64,000 nt of DNA, from positions 682,001-746,000 of the forward strand of contig JAWQEG010001440.1 of assembly GCA_033782935.1 (NCBI GenBank), read 5' to 3'. The position numbers and the translations under genes are program-made. Positions 42,718 through 51,179 of this stretch are shown piece after piece. The notes beneath the pieces were generated by a model that saw only the letters and a program-made list of their open reading frames with translations, did not search any database and was not told where the DNA came from. The DNA comes from Petrolisthes cinctipes. Its lineage: Eukaryota; Arthropoda; Malacostraca; Decapoda; Porcellanidae. Each line of letters begins with the position of its first letter. Position 1 is the first letter of the stretch.

Positions 42718-42744
42718 GATATTTCCCGTGCTGGGCGGGATATC
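42718..42744. other. Imperfect inverted repeat across the 5' insertion junction
   Basis: GATATTTCCCG at 42718-42728 is nearly the reverse complement of CGGGATATC at 42736-42744, with two extra bases in the left arm. The left arm straddles the satellite/element junction at 42722/42723. This may be a fold-back formed at integration, shared microhomology, or coincidence. It also makes the exact 5' end of the element uncertain by several bases. Confidence 0.5.
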
Positions 42745-43398
42745 TCAGCAACCCTGGAAGACCAATGGTTCTTTTAGCAGATGAGTCTTCCTGGGTGGGT
42801 TTGGGAACCCTGGGTTGGAGGAAATGCCACTCAAAATCCTATTAGTACACCACCGGCCAATGCTCTTATTGGGCGTATGAGTGTTCTTCTTAGTAGGGTT
42901 CAGGGTAGCCCTTAAGGCGGAAGAGCAGCTTTATGCTGCCAACGGCATCTCTGAAATGGAGTCATGGGTTGATGCCATAGTCATGTGCCTGATTTTCCGC
43001 AACTCATCCATTTCCCTACTATTAGATGGCACAATCTAACTAATTTCACCTTTACTTTCCAATTTATTCTTTCTTATTCTTACTCTTATAAAGGTGAAGC
43101 TGCTCATCTTGGTGCAAACCGCAGTCACGCAGCTACTATCTTTGATCCGGTTATAAGATCAGATTATGGCAGTTATTCTGGTCGCCATGCTCAGATAGTG
43201 AAGGTGGGAAGATCATTTTTGATCTATTGAGAAGTAACGCCCGCCTAAGCAAGGCAGTCCCTTGCCAGTAGGTTCTTCTCCTGCCCGTCACCCCTGGAGA
43301 GTTTGAGCTAGCTCTTCTAGGCCAATGTCTGAAAGGGATGACGTTAATTTTACTAGCTTGCTGACTCAGGTTTCCTTATACTTGGTTCTTCCGGTTAT
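42723..43398 (+). other. 5' leader (untranslated region) of the retrotransposon
   Basis: There is no satellite sequence and no recognisable protein domain here. A 27-codon upstream frame with an ATG at 42956 ends at 43039. An 81-codon open stretch at 42985-43230 lacks an ATG start and resembles nothing I know. An in-frame TAG at 43354-43356 closes the frame upstream of the endonuclease start. The leader presumably carries the internal promoter that elements of this type need, but I cannot point to a specific motif. I looked for a self-cleaving ribozyme core and did not find a convincing one. Confidence 0.7.
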
Positions 43399-44718
43399 AT
43401 GACCTTTGCTTGTACTTGGACTTGCTTCACGATTTCTCTACTTCTCATCTTCCCATTTTACTTCTTTCAGTTATTCAAGTTTTTACTTGTTATTTTGTCC
43501 GGTGATATTGAATTAAATCCCGGTCCACGTAGACCTACCCATCATGTGAGAAGCTGCCGTATTTTGTATTCTAACATCCGCGGACTTCATAAGAACATTA
43601 AAGATCTAACTTTGGCATCAGTTGATTATGACATTGTTTTTTGTTCAGAAACTCTTGTCTCTAACCATAGACACGTTTCAGAACTTCTTATGCCTGGCTT
43701 TAATAAACCACTTCTTATTCGTCGTGACTCTTTTCCTCGTGTTCGTGGAATGAGTTTGTACATCCGATCTGGCTTCAATGCCCAGCCTTTAACAAAATTT
43801 ATTTGCGGTTGCCATGAGATCCAGTTAGTTAAAGTTTCCAGTAAATATCATAACCACTACATTTTTAGCCTATACAGAAATCCTGACGCCAATGACAACC
43901 TATATGACTGTCTCTTAAATGCCATGGCATTAATTCAGTCTGTTGATGTCAAGTCCTCTTTCATCTTTGTTGGAGATGTAAATGCACATCATCAAGAGTG
44001 GTTGAACTCTGTTTCTCCAACAAATAGACACGGTCATGCTGCCCTGGATTTTACTAATTTATCTGGGTGTGAACAGTTGATTACTGGACCTACACATATT
44101 TCTGGAAACTGTCTGGATCTCGTTTTGACAGATGTTCCTGGTGTTGTGGAGACTATAGTTCTTGCACCTGTGGGTACTTCTGACCATAATTCCATATCCT
44201 GTAAAATCAATCTTGAATTTACTGTGCCTGATATCACTATCACTCGTAAAGTCTATCTTAAATCTCGGGTTAACTGGGATAATGTATGTGATGATGTTAC
44301 TAATATCCAGTGGAACCACATACTAAGATCTGATGACCCAGTTTCATCACTTAATAACTCTCTCTTGGAAATTCTTAACAGAAGAGTCCCATCAAAATTA
44401 ATCAAATCCCGTATAAAAGATAAAGCTTGGTTTGATGATGACTGCAAACGTGCTTTTAATAACAAGCAGGCTGCATACCATCGCTGGAGACGTGGTCGAA
44501 ACCAGTTGCTTTGGGATGACTATATACATCTTAGGTCAGTTGCGCAGAGAGTTTATAGTAATGCTGAGAGGGATTACAATTCCCATTTACAGGAGGTTCT
44601 TGCAGTGCTACTCAGCCACATAAATGGTGGGCTTCACTTAAGGCCTCATTATTTGGTATTGATTCCTCCATGCCTCCACTTCGTGATTCTGATGGTTCTG
44701 TTTCTTTTGACCCATTGA
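43399..44718 (+). CDS. Retrotransposon protein, N-terminal part: hydrophobic leader, 2A motif, APE endonuclease
   Basis: This is the first part of the element's single large polyprotein. Residues 10-33 are strongly hydrophobic and signal-like. Residues 35-43 read GDIELNPGP, a canonical 2A ribosome-skipping sequence. An exonuclease-endonuclease-phosphatase (APE-type) endonuclease follows, which in this family nicks target DNA to prime reverse transcription. Visible catalytic blocks are YSNIRGL with N59, SETL with E84, LYRNPD at 158-163, GDVN with D193 and N195, and SDHNS at 261-265. The ATG at 43399 is the first in frame after a TAG at 43354-43356. The reading stays family-like to about residue 400 and then runs out of register to a stop at 44716-44718; the remaining residues are frameshift product. 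All endonuclease blocks are intact. Confidence 0.92.
   Translation: MTFACTWTCFTISLLLIFPFYFFQLFKFLLVILSGDIELNPGPRRPTHHVRSCRILYSNIRGLHKNIKDLTLASVDYDIVFCSETLVSNHRHVSELLMPGFNKPLLIRRDSFPRVRGMSLYIRSGFNAQPLTKFICGCHEIQLVKVSSKYHNHYIFSLYRNPDANDNLYDCLLNAMALIQSVDVKSSFIFVGDVNAHHQEWLNSVSPTNRHGHAALDFTNLSGCEQLITGPTHISGNCLDLVLTDVPGVVETIVLAPVGTSDHNSISCKINLEFTVPDITITRKVYLKSRVNWDNVCDDVTNIQWNHILRSDDPVSSLNNSLLEILNRRVPSKLIKSRIKDKAWFDDDCKRAFNNKQAAYHRWRRGRNQLLWDDYIHLRSVAQRVYSNAERDYNSHLQEVLAVLLSHINGGLHLRPHYLVLIPPCLHFVILMVLFLLTH
43483..43527 (+). other. 2A-like ribosome-skipping motif at the protein N-terminus
   Basis: The codons encode LLVILSGDIELNPGP, residues 29-43. The invariant D-(V/I)-E-x-N-P-G-P core of 2A sequences is complete, with the skip expected between G42 (43522-43524) and P43 (43525-43527). 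Known 2A sequences make the ribosome omit one peptide bond, releasing the upstream peptide and continuing translation. Here that would separate a 42-residue hydrophobic leader from the endonuclease/reverse-transcriptase. 2A at this location has been described for CR1-type elements of several invertebrates; activity of this copy is inferred. Confidence 0.9.
44590..44607 (+). other. Frameshift between the endonuclease and reverse-transcriptase parts
   Basis: Family-like sequence is in frame 1 up to about 44604 (ending SHLQEVLA) and in frame 3 from about 44607 (ATQPHKWWASLK). Frame 3 is closed upstream by TGA at 44565-44567, so the change must lie between 44568 and about 44607. The register change equals loss of one base or gain of two. 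Related elements encode both enzymes in one frame, so this is more likely a disabling mutation or a sequencing error than programmed frameshifting; no slippery heptamer is evident. Confidence 0.8.
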
Positions 44719-46325
44719 TTAAGGCTAATATGCTTTCAAATATATTCATTGGTAAGCAGAGTGATCAGGAATTGCAATTACCTTCAACATGTTACCCTAG
44801 TCCTGGTCTAAAGTCAATGGCTTTTAAATCAGCTGAATTGAAACAATATCTATTGGATCTTGACACTTATGGTGGGACTGACCCTGATGGATTTTTCCCT
44901 CTCTTCCTTAAGAAGATTGCTGTTGTTTTAGCACCTAAATTGGCTGTGGTATTTAGGTTGCTCTTGAAATCTGGTAGTTTTCCTCTTTGCTGGCGTAAAG
45001 CCAGAATTACCCCAATTCCAAAGGGAGCCACTGCGTCATCAAATCCATCCGAGTATCGTCCCATTTCCATTACACCTATTCTTTCTAAGATCTTTGAGAG
45101 GCTTTTAGCGAGGCGTCTTAACTCTTATTGTAATAATAATGATTTAATACCCATTTCACAATTTGGTTTTCGCAAAGGTTTGGGTACCTGCGATGCACTT
45201 TTGACCTTGTCTCACGCACTTCAATCTTCGTTGGACAAGGGATATGAATCTCGTGTTGTGGCTATTGATTTTAGCTCTGCTTTTGATCGGGTTAATCATA
45301 AAGCACTTTTACATAAGCTGCAACTTATTGGTATTGGTGGTAGTCTCTTATCAATTTTTAAAGAATTTCTGATGAACAGGTCACAATGTGTTGTCATTGA
45401 TGGGTGCACTTCTGTCCCTGTACCTGTTGTTTCGGGTGTTCCACAGGGCAGTGTACTTGGGCCTCTGTTTTTTATTCTCTTTACTGCTGACTTGGGCTTT
45501 GAGCTCGAAAATAAGCTTATTTCTTATGCTGATGACACAACTTTATATTCACCCATTCCATCACCAGGGAGTAGAATTGAAGTTGCAGCATCCCTATGCA
45601 GGGACTTGGCTAAGATTACCTCTTGGTGTGAACTTTGGGGTATGAAGCTTAATGCCAAGAAAACTCACTCCATGATTATTAGCAGATCACGCACTTTGGT
45701 TCCTCCTCATCCTTGTTTGCATATTTCTGGTGAACAAATTGAGGATGTGACAGGTTTGCATTTGTTGGGAGTGACTCTTGATCCCAAGTTGACCTTTGAA
45801 AGGCATATTCGTTCCTTATCTTCTACTATTGCACAAAAGATTGGTTTACTCCGCAAGTGTTTTAAAAAATTTGCGTGTGAAACCATAGTCTTAAAATCTT
45901 TTTATGCTTTTATTTTGCCTCACTTTGAATATTGCTCTTCTGTTTGGAACTCTGCTGCTGACTGTCATCTAAAGTTGCTTGACAGAGCTCTTACTTCTAT
46001 AAAATTTGTTCTACCTGCTGTATCTCTTGATCTCCATCATCGGCGTCAGGTTGATGCCCTTAGTCTTGTATTCAAAATTTTTAACAATACTCGGCATCCC
46101 CTGCATAGTGTTTTACCTGAACGTTTTATTCCGACTCGCATAACAAGGTTTACAAGGAGTCTTAATGACTTTGCCATGACTCTAATTAATGCTTCTACAT
46201 CTCAATTTTCTCGTTGTTTTATTCCTTCTATGATTACCTTATGGAATCATCTGCCTAACGAGGTTGTACAGTCAACTGATATTACTGGTTTTAAATCTAA
46301 AGTTAATGTCTTATTGCAACAGTAG
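44670..46325 (+). CDS. Retrotransposon protein, C-terminal part: reverse transcriptase
   Basis: This is the non-LTR reverse transcriptase that copies the element RNA at the nicked target. Numbering from the ATG at 44670, visible blocks are WRKARITPIPKG and EYRPIS (fingers), FGFRKG, AIDFSSAFD with catalytic D200, GVPQGS at 256-261, YADD at 286-289 with the catalytic aspartate pair, GMKLNAKKT, LLGVTLDPKLTF (thumb side), and WNHLPNEVV from W525 in the C-terminal domain typical of CR1/jockey-like proteins. No RNase H domain follows. The ATG is probably not a true start: homologous reading extends back to about 44607 and joins the endonuclease part across a frameshift. Together the parts make about 975 residues, normal for this family. 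The frame ends at TAG 46323-46325, and no other break was seen. Confidence 0.92.
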   Translation: MPPLRDSDGSVSFDPLIKANMLSNIFIGKQSDQELQLPSTCYPSPGLKSMAFKSAELKQYLLDLDTYGGTDPDGFFPLFLKKIAVVLAPKLAVVFRLLLKSGSFPLCWRKARITPIPKGATASSNPSEYRPISITPILSKIFERLLARRLNSYCNNNDLIPISQFGFRKGLGTCDALLTLSHALQSSLDKGYESRVVAIDFSSAFDRVNHKALLHKLQLIGIGGSLLSIFKEFLMNRSQCVVIDGCTSVPVPVVSGVPQGSVLGPLFFILFTADLGFELENKLISYADDTTLYSPIPSPGSRIEVAASLCRDLAKITSWCELWGMKLNAKKTHSMIISRSRTLVPPHPCLHISGEQIEDVTGLHLLGVTLDPKLTFERHIRSLSSTIAQKIGLLRKCFKKFACETIVLKSFYAFILPHFEYCSSVWNSAADCHLKLLDRALTSIKFVLPAVSLDLHHRRQVDALSLVFKIFNNTRHPLHSVLPERFIPTRITRFTRSLNDFAMTLINASTSQFSRCFIPSMITLWNHLPNEVVQSTDITGFKSKVNVLLQQ

Positions 46326-46510
46326 TTTGTCTATTTTTTAAAAATCATATCTTTTCTTTTGTATAAGCTTTCATTGACAACTAGTTTTCTCTTTTGGGCT
46401 CTCTATACTCAGTAGCCCCTTTCCTTATTTCTTAGTTGTTGTAGTCTCTCTTCAGTACTCCCCAGGTATTTTGTGTGGATCCATCTATTGATGTGTCTGC
46501 ACCCTGTTGG

Positions 46511-46527
46511 GAGGCTATGACAGCTTC
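46511..46527 (+). other. 3'-terminal stem-loop of the retrotransposon
   Basis: GAGGCT (46511-46516) can pair with AGCTTC (46522-46527) around the loop ATGAC, giving six pairs including one G-U in RNA. An overlapping alternative is CCC-TGTT-GGG at 46502-46511. The stem lies directly before the AAT tail, the position where L2-type elements carry the stem-loop bound by their reverse transcriptase. Confidence 0.6.
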
Positions 46528-46530
46528 TAT

Positions 46531-46545
46531 AATAATAATAATAAT
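46531..46545 (+). repeat. (AAT)5 tail of the retrotransposon
   Basis: Five AAT units, preceded by TAT, sit exactly at the 3' junction with the satellite, which resumes with acagaggatgcatgc. Short 3' tandem repeats in place of poly(A) are usual for CR1/L2-like and I-like elements. Confidence 0.85.
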
Positions 46546-46549
46546 ACAG

Positions 46550-49500
46550 AGGATGCATGCACATATCGACTTTTTGCACCTAAAATATCGATTTTAAGCA
46601 TGTTTTGGGTCTGTATCTTGAAAACATTCTAGGAAGGAGTAGGCATGTACAGGTCGCTTCTGGGACCCAAAAATACCGAATTTTCTGGTGTTTTGAACCT
46701 GAATTTGAGATATAAACGGGTACAGAAGATGCATGCACATATCGACTTTTCACACCTAAAATATCGATTTTGAGTATGTTTTGGGCCTGTATTTTGAAAT
46801 TACTCTAACACGGAGTATGCATGTACAGATCGCTTCTGGGACACAAAAATATCGATTTTTCGAGTGTTTTGAACCTGATTTTGGGATATAGATGGGAACA
46901 GAAGATGCATACACATATTGACTTTGGGCAGCTAAAATATCGATTTTCTGCATGTTTTTGGCCTGTATTATGAAAATACTCTAACACGGAGTATGCATGT
47001 ACACATTGCTTTTGGGACCCAAAAATATCGAATATTCGGGTATTTTGAGTCTGAATTTGAGATATAAACGGGTACAGAAGATGCATGCACATATCGACTT
47101 TGGGCACCCAAAATATCGATTTTGAGCATGTTTTGGGCCTGTATTTTTAAAATACTCTAACACTGAGTAGACACGTACAGATCGCTTCTGGAACCCAAAT
47201 AAATCGAATTTTAGGGTGTTCTGAGCCTGAATTTGAGATATGAACGGATACAGAAGATGCATGCACATATCGACTTTGGGCACCTAAAATATCGATTTTG
47301 AGCATGTTTTGGGCCTGTTTTTTGAAAATACTATAGCACGGTGTAGACATGTACAGATCGCTTCTGGGACACAAAAATATCGATTTTTTGGGTGTTTTGA
47401 TCCTGAATTTGAGATATAAGCAGGTACAGAAGATGCATGCACATATCGACTTTGGCACCCAAAATATCGATTTTTAGTATGTTTTGGGCGTATAATTTGA
47501 AAATATTCTAGCACTGAGTAGGCATGTACAGATCGCTTCTGGGACCCAAAAATATCGAATTTTCGAGTGTTTTGAGCCAGAAATTGGGATATAACCGGGA
47601 ACAGAGGATGTATGCACATATCGACTTTTTGCACCTAAAATATCGATTTTGAGCATGTTTTGGGTCTGTATCTTGAAAACATTCCAGCAAGGAGTAGGCA
47701 TGTACAGATCGCTTCTGGGACCCAAAATTATCGAATTTTCGGGTGTTTTGAACCTGAATTTGGGATATAGACGGATACCGAAGATGCATGCACATATCGA
47801 CATTTTGCACCTAAAATACCGATTTTGAGCATGTTTTGGGCCTGTATTTTGAAAATACTCTAACACGGAGTAGGCATGTACAGATCGCTTCGGGGACCCA
47901 AAAATATCGAATTTTCGGGTGTTTTGAGCCTGAATTTGAGATATAAACGGGTACAGAAGATGCATGCACATTTCGACTTTGGGCACCTAAAATATCGATT
48001 TTGAGCATGTTTTGGGTCTGTATCTTGAAAACATTCTAGCAAGAAGTAGGCATGTACAGATTGCTTCTGGGACGCAAAAATATCGAATTTTCGAGTGTTT
48101 TGAACCTGAATTTGGGATATAGACGGGTACAGAAGATGCATACACATATTGACTTTGGGCAGCTAAAATATCGATTTTCTGCATGTTTTAGGCCTGTATT
48201 TTGAAAATACTCTAACACGGAGTATGCATGTACAGATGGGTTTTGGGACCCAAAAATATCGAATATTCGGGTGTTTTGAGTCTGAATTTGAGATATAAAC
48301 GGGTACAGAAGATGCATGCACATATCGACTTTGGCACCCAAAATATCGATTTTTAGTATGTTTTGGGCGTATAATTTGAAAATATTCTAGCACTGAGTAG
48401 GCATGTACAGATCGCTTCTGGGACACAAAAATATCGATTTTTTGGGTGTTTTGAGCCAGAAATTGGGATATAACCGGGAACAGAGAATGCATGCACATAT
48501 CGACTTTTTGCACCTAAAATATCGATTTTGAGCATGTTTTGGGTCTGTATCTTGAAAAAATTCTAGCAAGGAGTAGGCATGTACAGGTCGCTTCTGGGAC
48601 CCAAAAATACCGAATTTTCTGGTGTTTTGAACCTGAATTTGAGATATAAACGGGTACAGAAGATGCATGCACATATCGACTTTTCACACCTAAAATATCG
48701 ATTTTGAGTATGTTTTGGGCCTGTATTTTGAAATTACTCTAACACGGAGTATGCATGTACAGATCGCTTCTGGGACACAAAAATATCGATTTTTCGAGTG
48801 TTTTGAACCTGATTTTGGGATATAGATGGGTACAGAAGATGCATACACATATTGACTTTGGGCAGCTAAAATATCGATTTTCTGCATGTTTTTGGCCTGT
48901 ATTATGAAAATACTCTAACACGGAGTATGCATGTACACATTGCTTTTGGGACCCAAAAATATCGAATATTCGGGTATTTTGAGTCTGAATTTGAGATATA
49001 AACGGGTACAGAAGATGCATGCACATATCGACTTTGGGCACCCAAAATATCGATTTTGAGCATGTTTTGGGCCTGTATTTTTAAAATACTCTAACACTGA
49101 GTAGACACGTACAGATCGCTTCTGGAACCCAAATAAATCGAATTTTAGGGTGTTCTGAGCCTGAATTTGAGATATGAACGGATACAGAAGATGCATGCAC
49201 ATATCGACTTTGGGCACCTAAAATATCGATTTTGAGCATGTTTTGGGCCTGTTTTTTGAAAATACTATAGCACGGTGTAGACATGTACAGATCGCTTCTG
49301 GGACACAAAAATATCGATTTTTTGGGTGTTTTGATCCTGAATTTGAGATATAAACAGGTACAGAAGATGCATGCACATATCGACTTTGGCACCCAAAATA
49401 TCGATTTTTAGTATGTTTTGGGCGTATAATTTGAAAATATTCTAGCACTGAGTAGGCATGTACAGATCGCTTCTGGGACCCAAAAATATCGAATTTTCGA

Positions 49501-50417
49501 GTGTTTTGAGCCAGAAATTGGGATATAACCGGGAACAGAGGATGCATGCACATATCGACTTTTTGCACCTAAAATATCGATTTTGAGCATGTTTTGGGTC
49601 TGTATCTTGAAAAAATTCTAGCAAGGAGTAGGCATGTACAGATCGCTTCTGGGACCCAAAATTATCGAATTTTCGGGTGTTTTGAACCTGAATTTGGGAT
49701 ATAGACGGATACCGAAGATGCATGCACATATCGACATTTTGCACCTAAAATACCGATTTTGAGCATGTTTTGGGCCTGTATTTTGAAAATACTCTAACAC
49801 GGAGTAGGCATGTACAGATCGCTTCGGGGACCCAAAAATATCGAATTTTCGGGTGTTTTGAGCCTGAATTTGAGATATAAACGGGTACAGAAGATGCATG
49901 CACATTTCGACTTTGGGCACCTAAAATATCGATTTTGAGCATGTTTTGGGTCTGTATCTTGAAAACATTCTAGCAAGAAGTAGGCATGTACAGATTGCTT
50001 CTGGGACGCAAAAATATCGAATTTTCGAGTGTTTTGAACCTGAATTTGGGATATAGACGTGTACAGAAGATGCATACACATATTGACTTTGGGCAGCTAA
50101 AATATCGATTTTCTGCATGTTTTAGGCCTGTATTTTGAAAATACTCTAACACGGAGTATGCATGTACAGATGGGTTTTGGGACCCAAAAATATCGAATAT
50201 TCGGGTGTTTTGAGTCTGAATTTGAGATATAAACGGGTACAGAAGATGCATGCACATATCGACTTTGGCACCCAAAATATCGATTTTTAGTATGTTTTGG
50301 GCGTATAATTTGAAAATATTCTAGCACTGAGTAGGCATGTACAGATCGCTTCTGGGACACAAAAATATCGATTTTTTGGGTGTTTTGAGCCAGAAATTGG
50401 GATATAACCGGGTACAG
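46550..50417. repeat. Higher-order repeat of 1,934 bp (11 monomers), two adjacent copies
   Basis: Copy 1 is about 46550-48483 and copy 2 about 48484-50417. They match at a constant offset of 1,934, which is eleven 176-bp monomers less 2 bp, with only scattered substitutions. Copy 1 starts within a few bases of the retrotransposon's 3' end, and its first 90 bp differ more from copy 2 than the rest does. The retrotransposon itself is not repeated with the unit. Confidence 0.85.
47874..48049. repeat. Reference 176-bp monomer, an internal dimer of two 88-bp halves
   Basis: Half A is 47874-47961 and half B is 47962-48049, each exactly 88 bp and each starting with gcatg. Placed one over the other without any gap they agree at 53 of 88 positions, and at 45 of the first 64. 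The best-matching stretch carries aaatatcga, then gttttg. The last 24 positions have largely diverged (8 of 24). The same correspondence is visible in typical monomers of both arrays, so the satellite appears to descend from an 88-bp ancestor that doubled before the array expanded. Confidence 0.9.
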
Positions 50418-51000
50418 AGGATGCATGCACATATCGACTTTTTGCACCTAAAATATCGATTTTGAGCATGTTTTGGGTCTGTATCTTGAAAAAATTCAAG
50501 CAAGGAGTAGGCATGTACAGATCGCTTCTGGGACCCAAAATTATCGAATTTTCGGGTGTTTTGAACCTGAATTTGGGATATAGACGGATACCGTAGATGC
50601 ATGCACATATCGACTTTTTGAACCTAAAATATCGATTTTGAGCATGTTTTGGGCCTGTATTTTTAAAATACTCTAAAACGGAGTATGCATGTACAGATCG
50701 CTTCGGGGACCCAAAAATGTCGAATTTTGGGGTGTTTGGAGCCTTAATTTGAGATATAAACGGGTACAGAAGATGCATGCACATTTCGACTTTTTGCACC
50801 TAAAATATCGATTTTGAGCATGTTTTGGGTCTGTATCTTGAAAACATTCTAGCAAGAAGTAGGCATGTACAGATTGCTTCTGGGACCCAAAAATATCGAA
50901 TTTTCGAGTGTTTTGAACCTGAATTTTGGATATAGACGGGTACAGAAGATGCATACACATATTGACTTTGGGCAGCTAAAATATCGATTTTTTGCATGTT
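49501..51000. repeat. 879-bp partial repeat of the 11-monomer unit
   Basis: Sequence at about 49501-50121 recurs at about 50380-51000 with offset 879, close to five monomers. It follows the second 1,934-bp copy and looks like a third copy that skips six monomers, as expected from unequal exchange. Confidence 0.7.
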
Positions 51001-51179
51001 TTAGGCCTGTATTTTGAAAATACTCTAACACAGATTATGCATGTACACATTGCTTTTGTGACCCAAAAATATCGAATATTCGGGTGCTTTGAGTCTGAAT
51101 TTGAGATATAAACGGGTACAGAAGATGCATGCACATATTGACTTTTGGGGACCCAAAATATCGATTTTGAGCATGTTTT

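Larger units (their letters stand above)
1..42722. repeat. Left satellite array (about 176-bp monomers plus deletion classes)
   Basis: Continuous head-to-tail satellite in one orientation. Each monomer can be started at the recurring block taggcatgtacagatcgctt, followed by aaaatatcgaatttt, a gttttgagcctgaattt block, a second aaaatatcgatttt and a gttttgggcctgtatttt block. Full copies are 176-177 bp, differing mainly by a 3-T or 4-T run in atcgactttgggc. Copies lacking 29, 18 or 17 bp are interspersed in recurring order, so the array is built of higher-order units rather than identical monomers. No gene is supported anywhere in this stretch. A centromeric or pericentromeric role is possible from the array's nature, but nothing in the sequence proves it. 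Confidence 0.97.
42723..46545 (+). mobile_element. CR1-superfamily non-LTR retrotransposon with N-terminal 2A, near full length
   Basis: A 3,823-bp insertion unrelated to the satellite, with satellite directly on both sides. It has a 676-bp leader, an APE-type endonuclease frame, a reverse-transcriptase frame, and a 3' region ending in a small hairpin and (AAT)5. There are no long terminal repeats, no separate ORF1 and no RNase H motifs after the reverse transcriptase. The motif set, the C-terminal WNHLP sequence and the hairpin-plus-microsatellite end fit the CR1/L2/Rex1 group; I cannot name the family. One frameshift near 44590-44607 separates the two enzymatic parts, so this copy is probably inactive but young. 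No target-site duplication is visible. Compared with the uninterrupted site at 51278-51300, the 8 bp aaccgggt are missing. Confidence 0.93.
46326..46545 (+). other. 3' untranslated region of the retrotransposon
   Basis: This T-rich, non-coding stretch runs from the stop codon to the satellite junction. It contains no AATAAA signal and no poly(A) tail. It ends in a short hairpin and an AAT microsatellite, the arrangement found in CR1/L2-like elements, where the 3' end of the RNA is recognised directly by the reverse transcriptase. Confidence 0.8.

Noticed and set aside
42770..42800. Possible hammerhead-ribozyme core (agcagatgag) in the leader
   Set aside because: The conserved CTGATGA box is not matched exactly and no GAAA partner with flanking stems is present.
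42609..42845. 78-codon plus-strand frame across the 5' insertion junction
   Set aside because: It starts in the satellite and ends in the leader, so it is a chance fusion created by the insertion.
42985..43230. 81-codon frame in the retrotransposon leader as a possible ORF1
   Set aside because: It begins at GTG with no in-frame ATG, is short, and shows no zinc-knuckle, coiled-coil or RNA-binding signature.
44034..44465. Minus-strand open frames inside the endonuclease region
   Set aside because: Shadows of the plus-strand retrotransposon frame, which carries all the recognisable motifs.
47874..48049. CENP-B box in the satellite monomer
   Set aside because: TTCG and CGGG pieces occur, but not with the required spacing on either strand.
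47874..48049. TATCGAT and CGATA motifs in every monomer as binding sites for insect DREF or BEAF-type factors
   Set aside because: The motifs are present, but those factors are insect-specific and the retrotransposon points elsewhere. Their recurrence is explained by the repeated core of the two halves.
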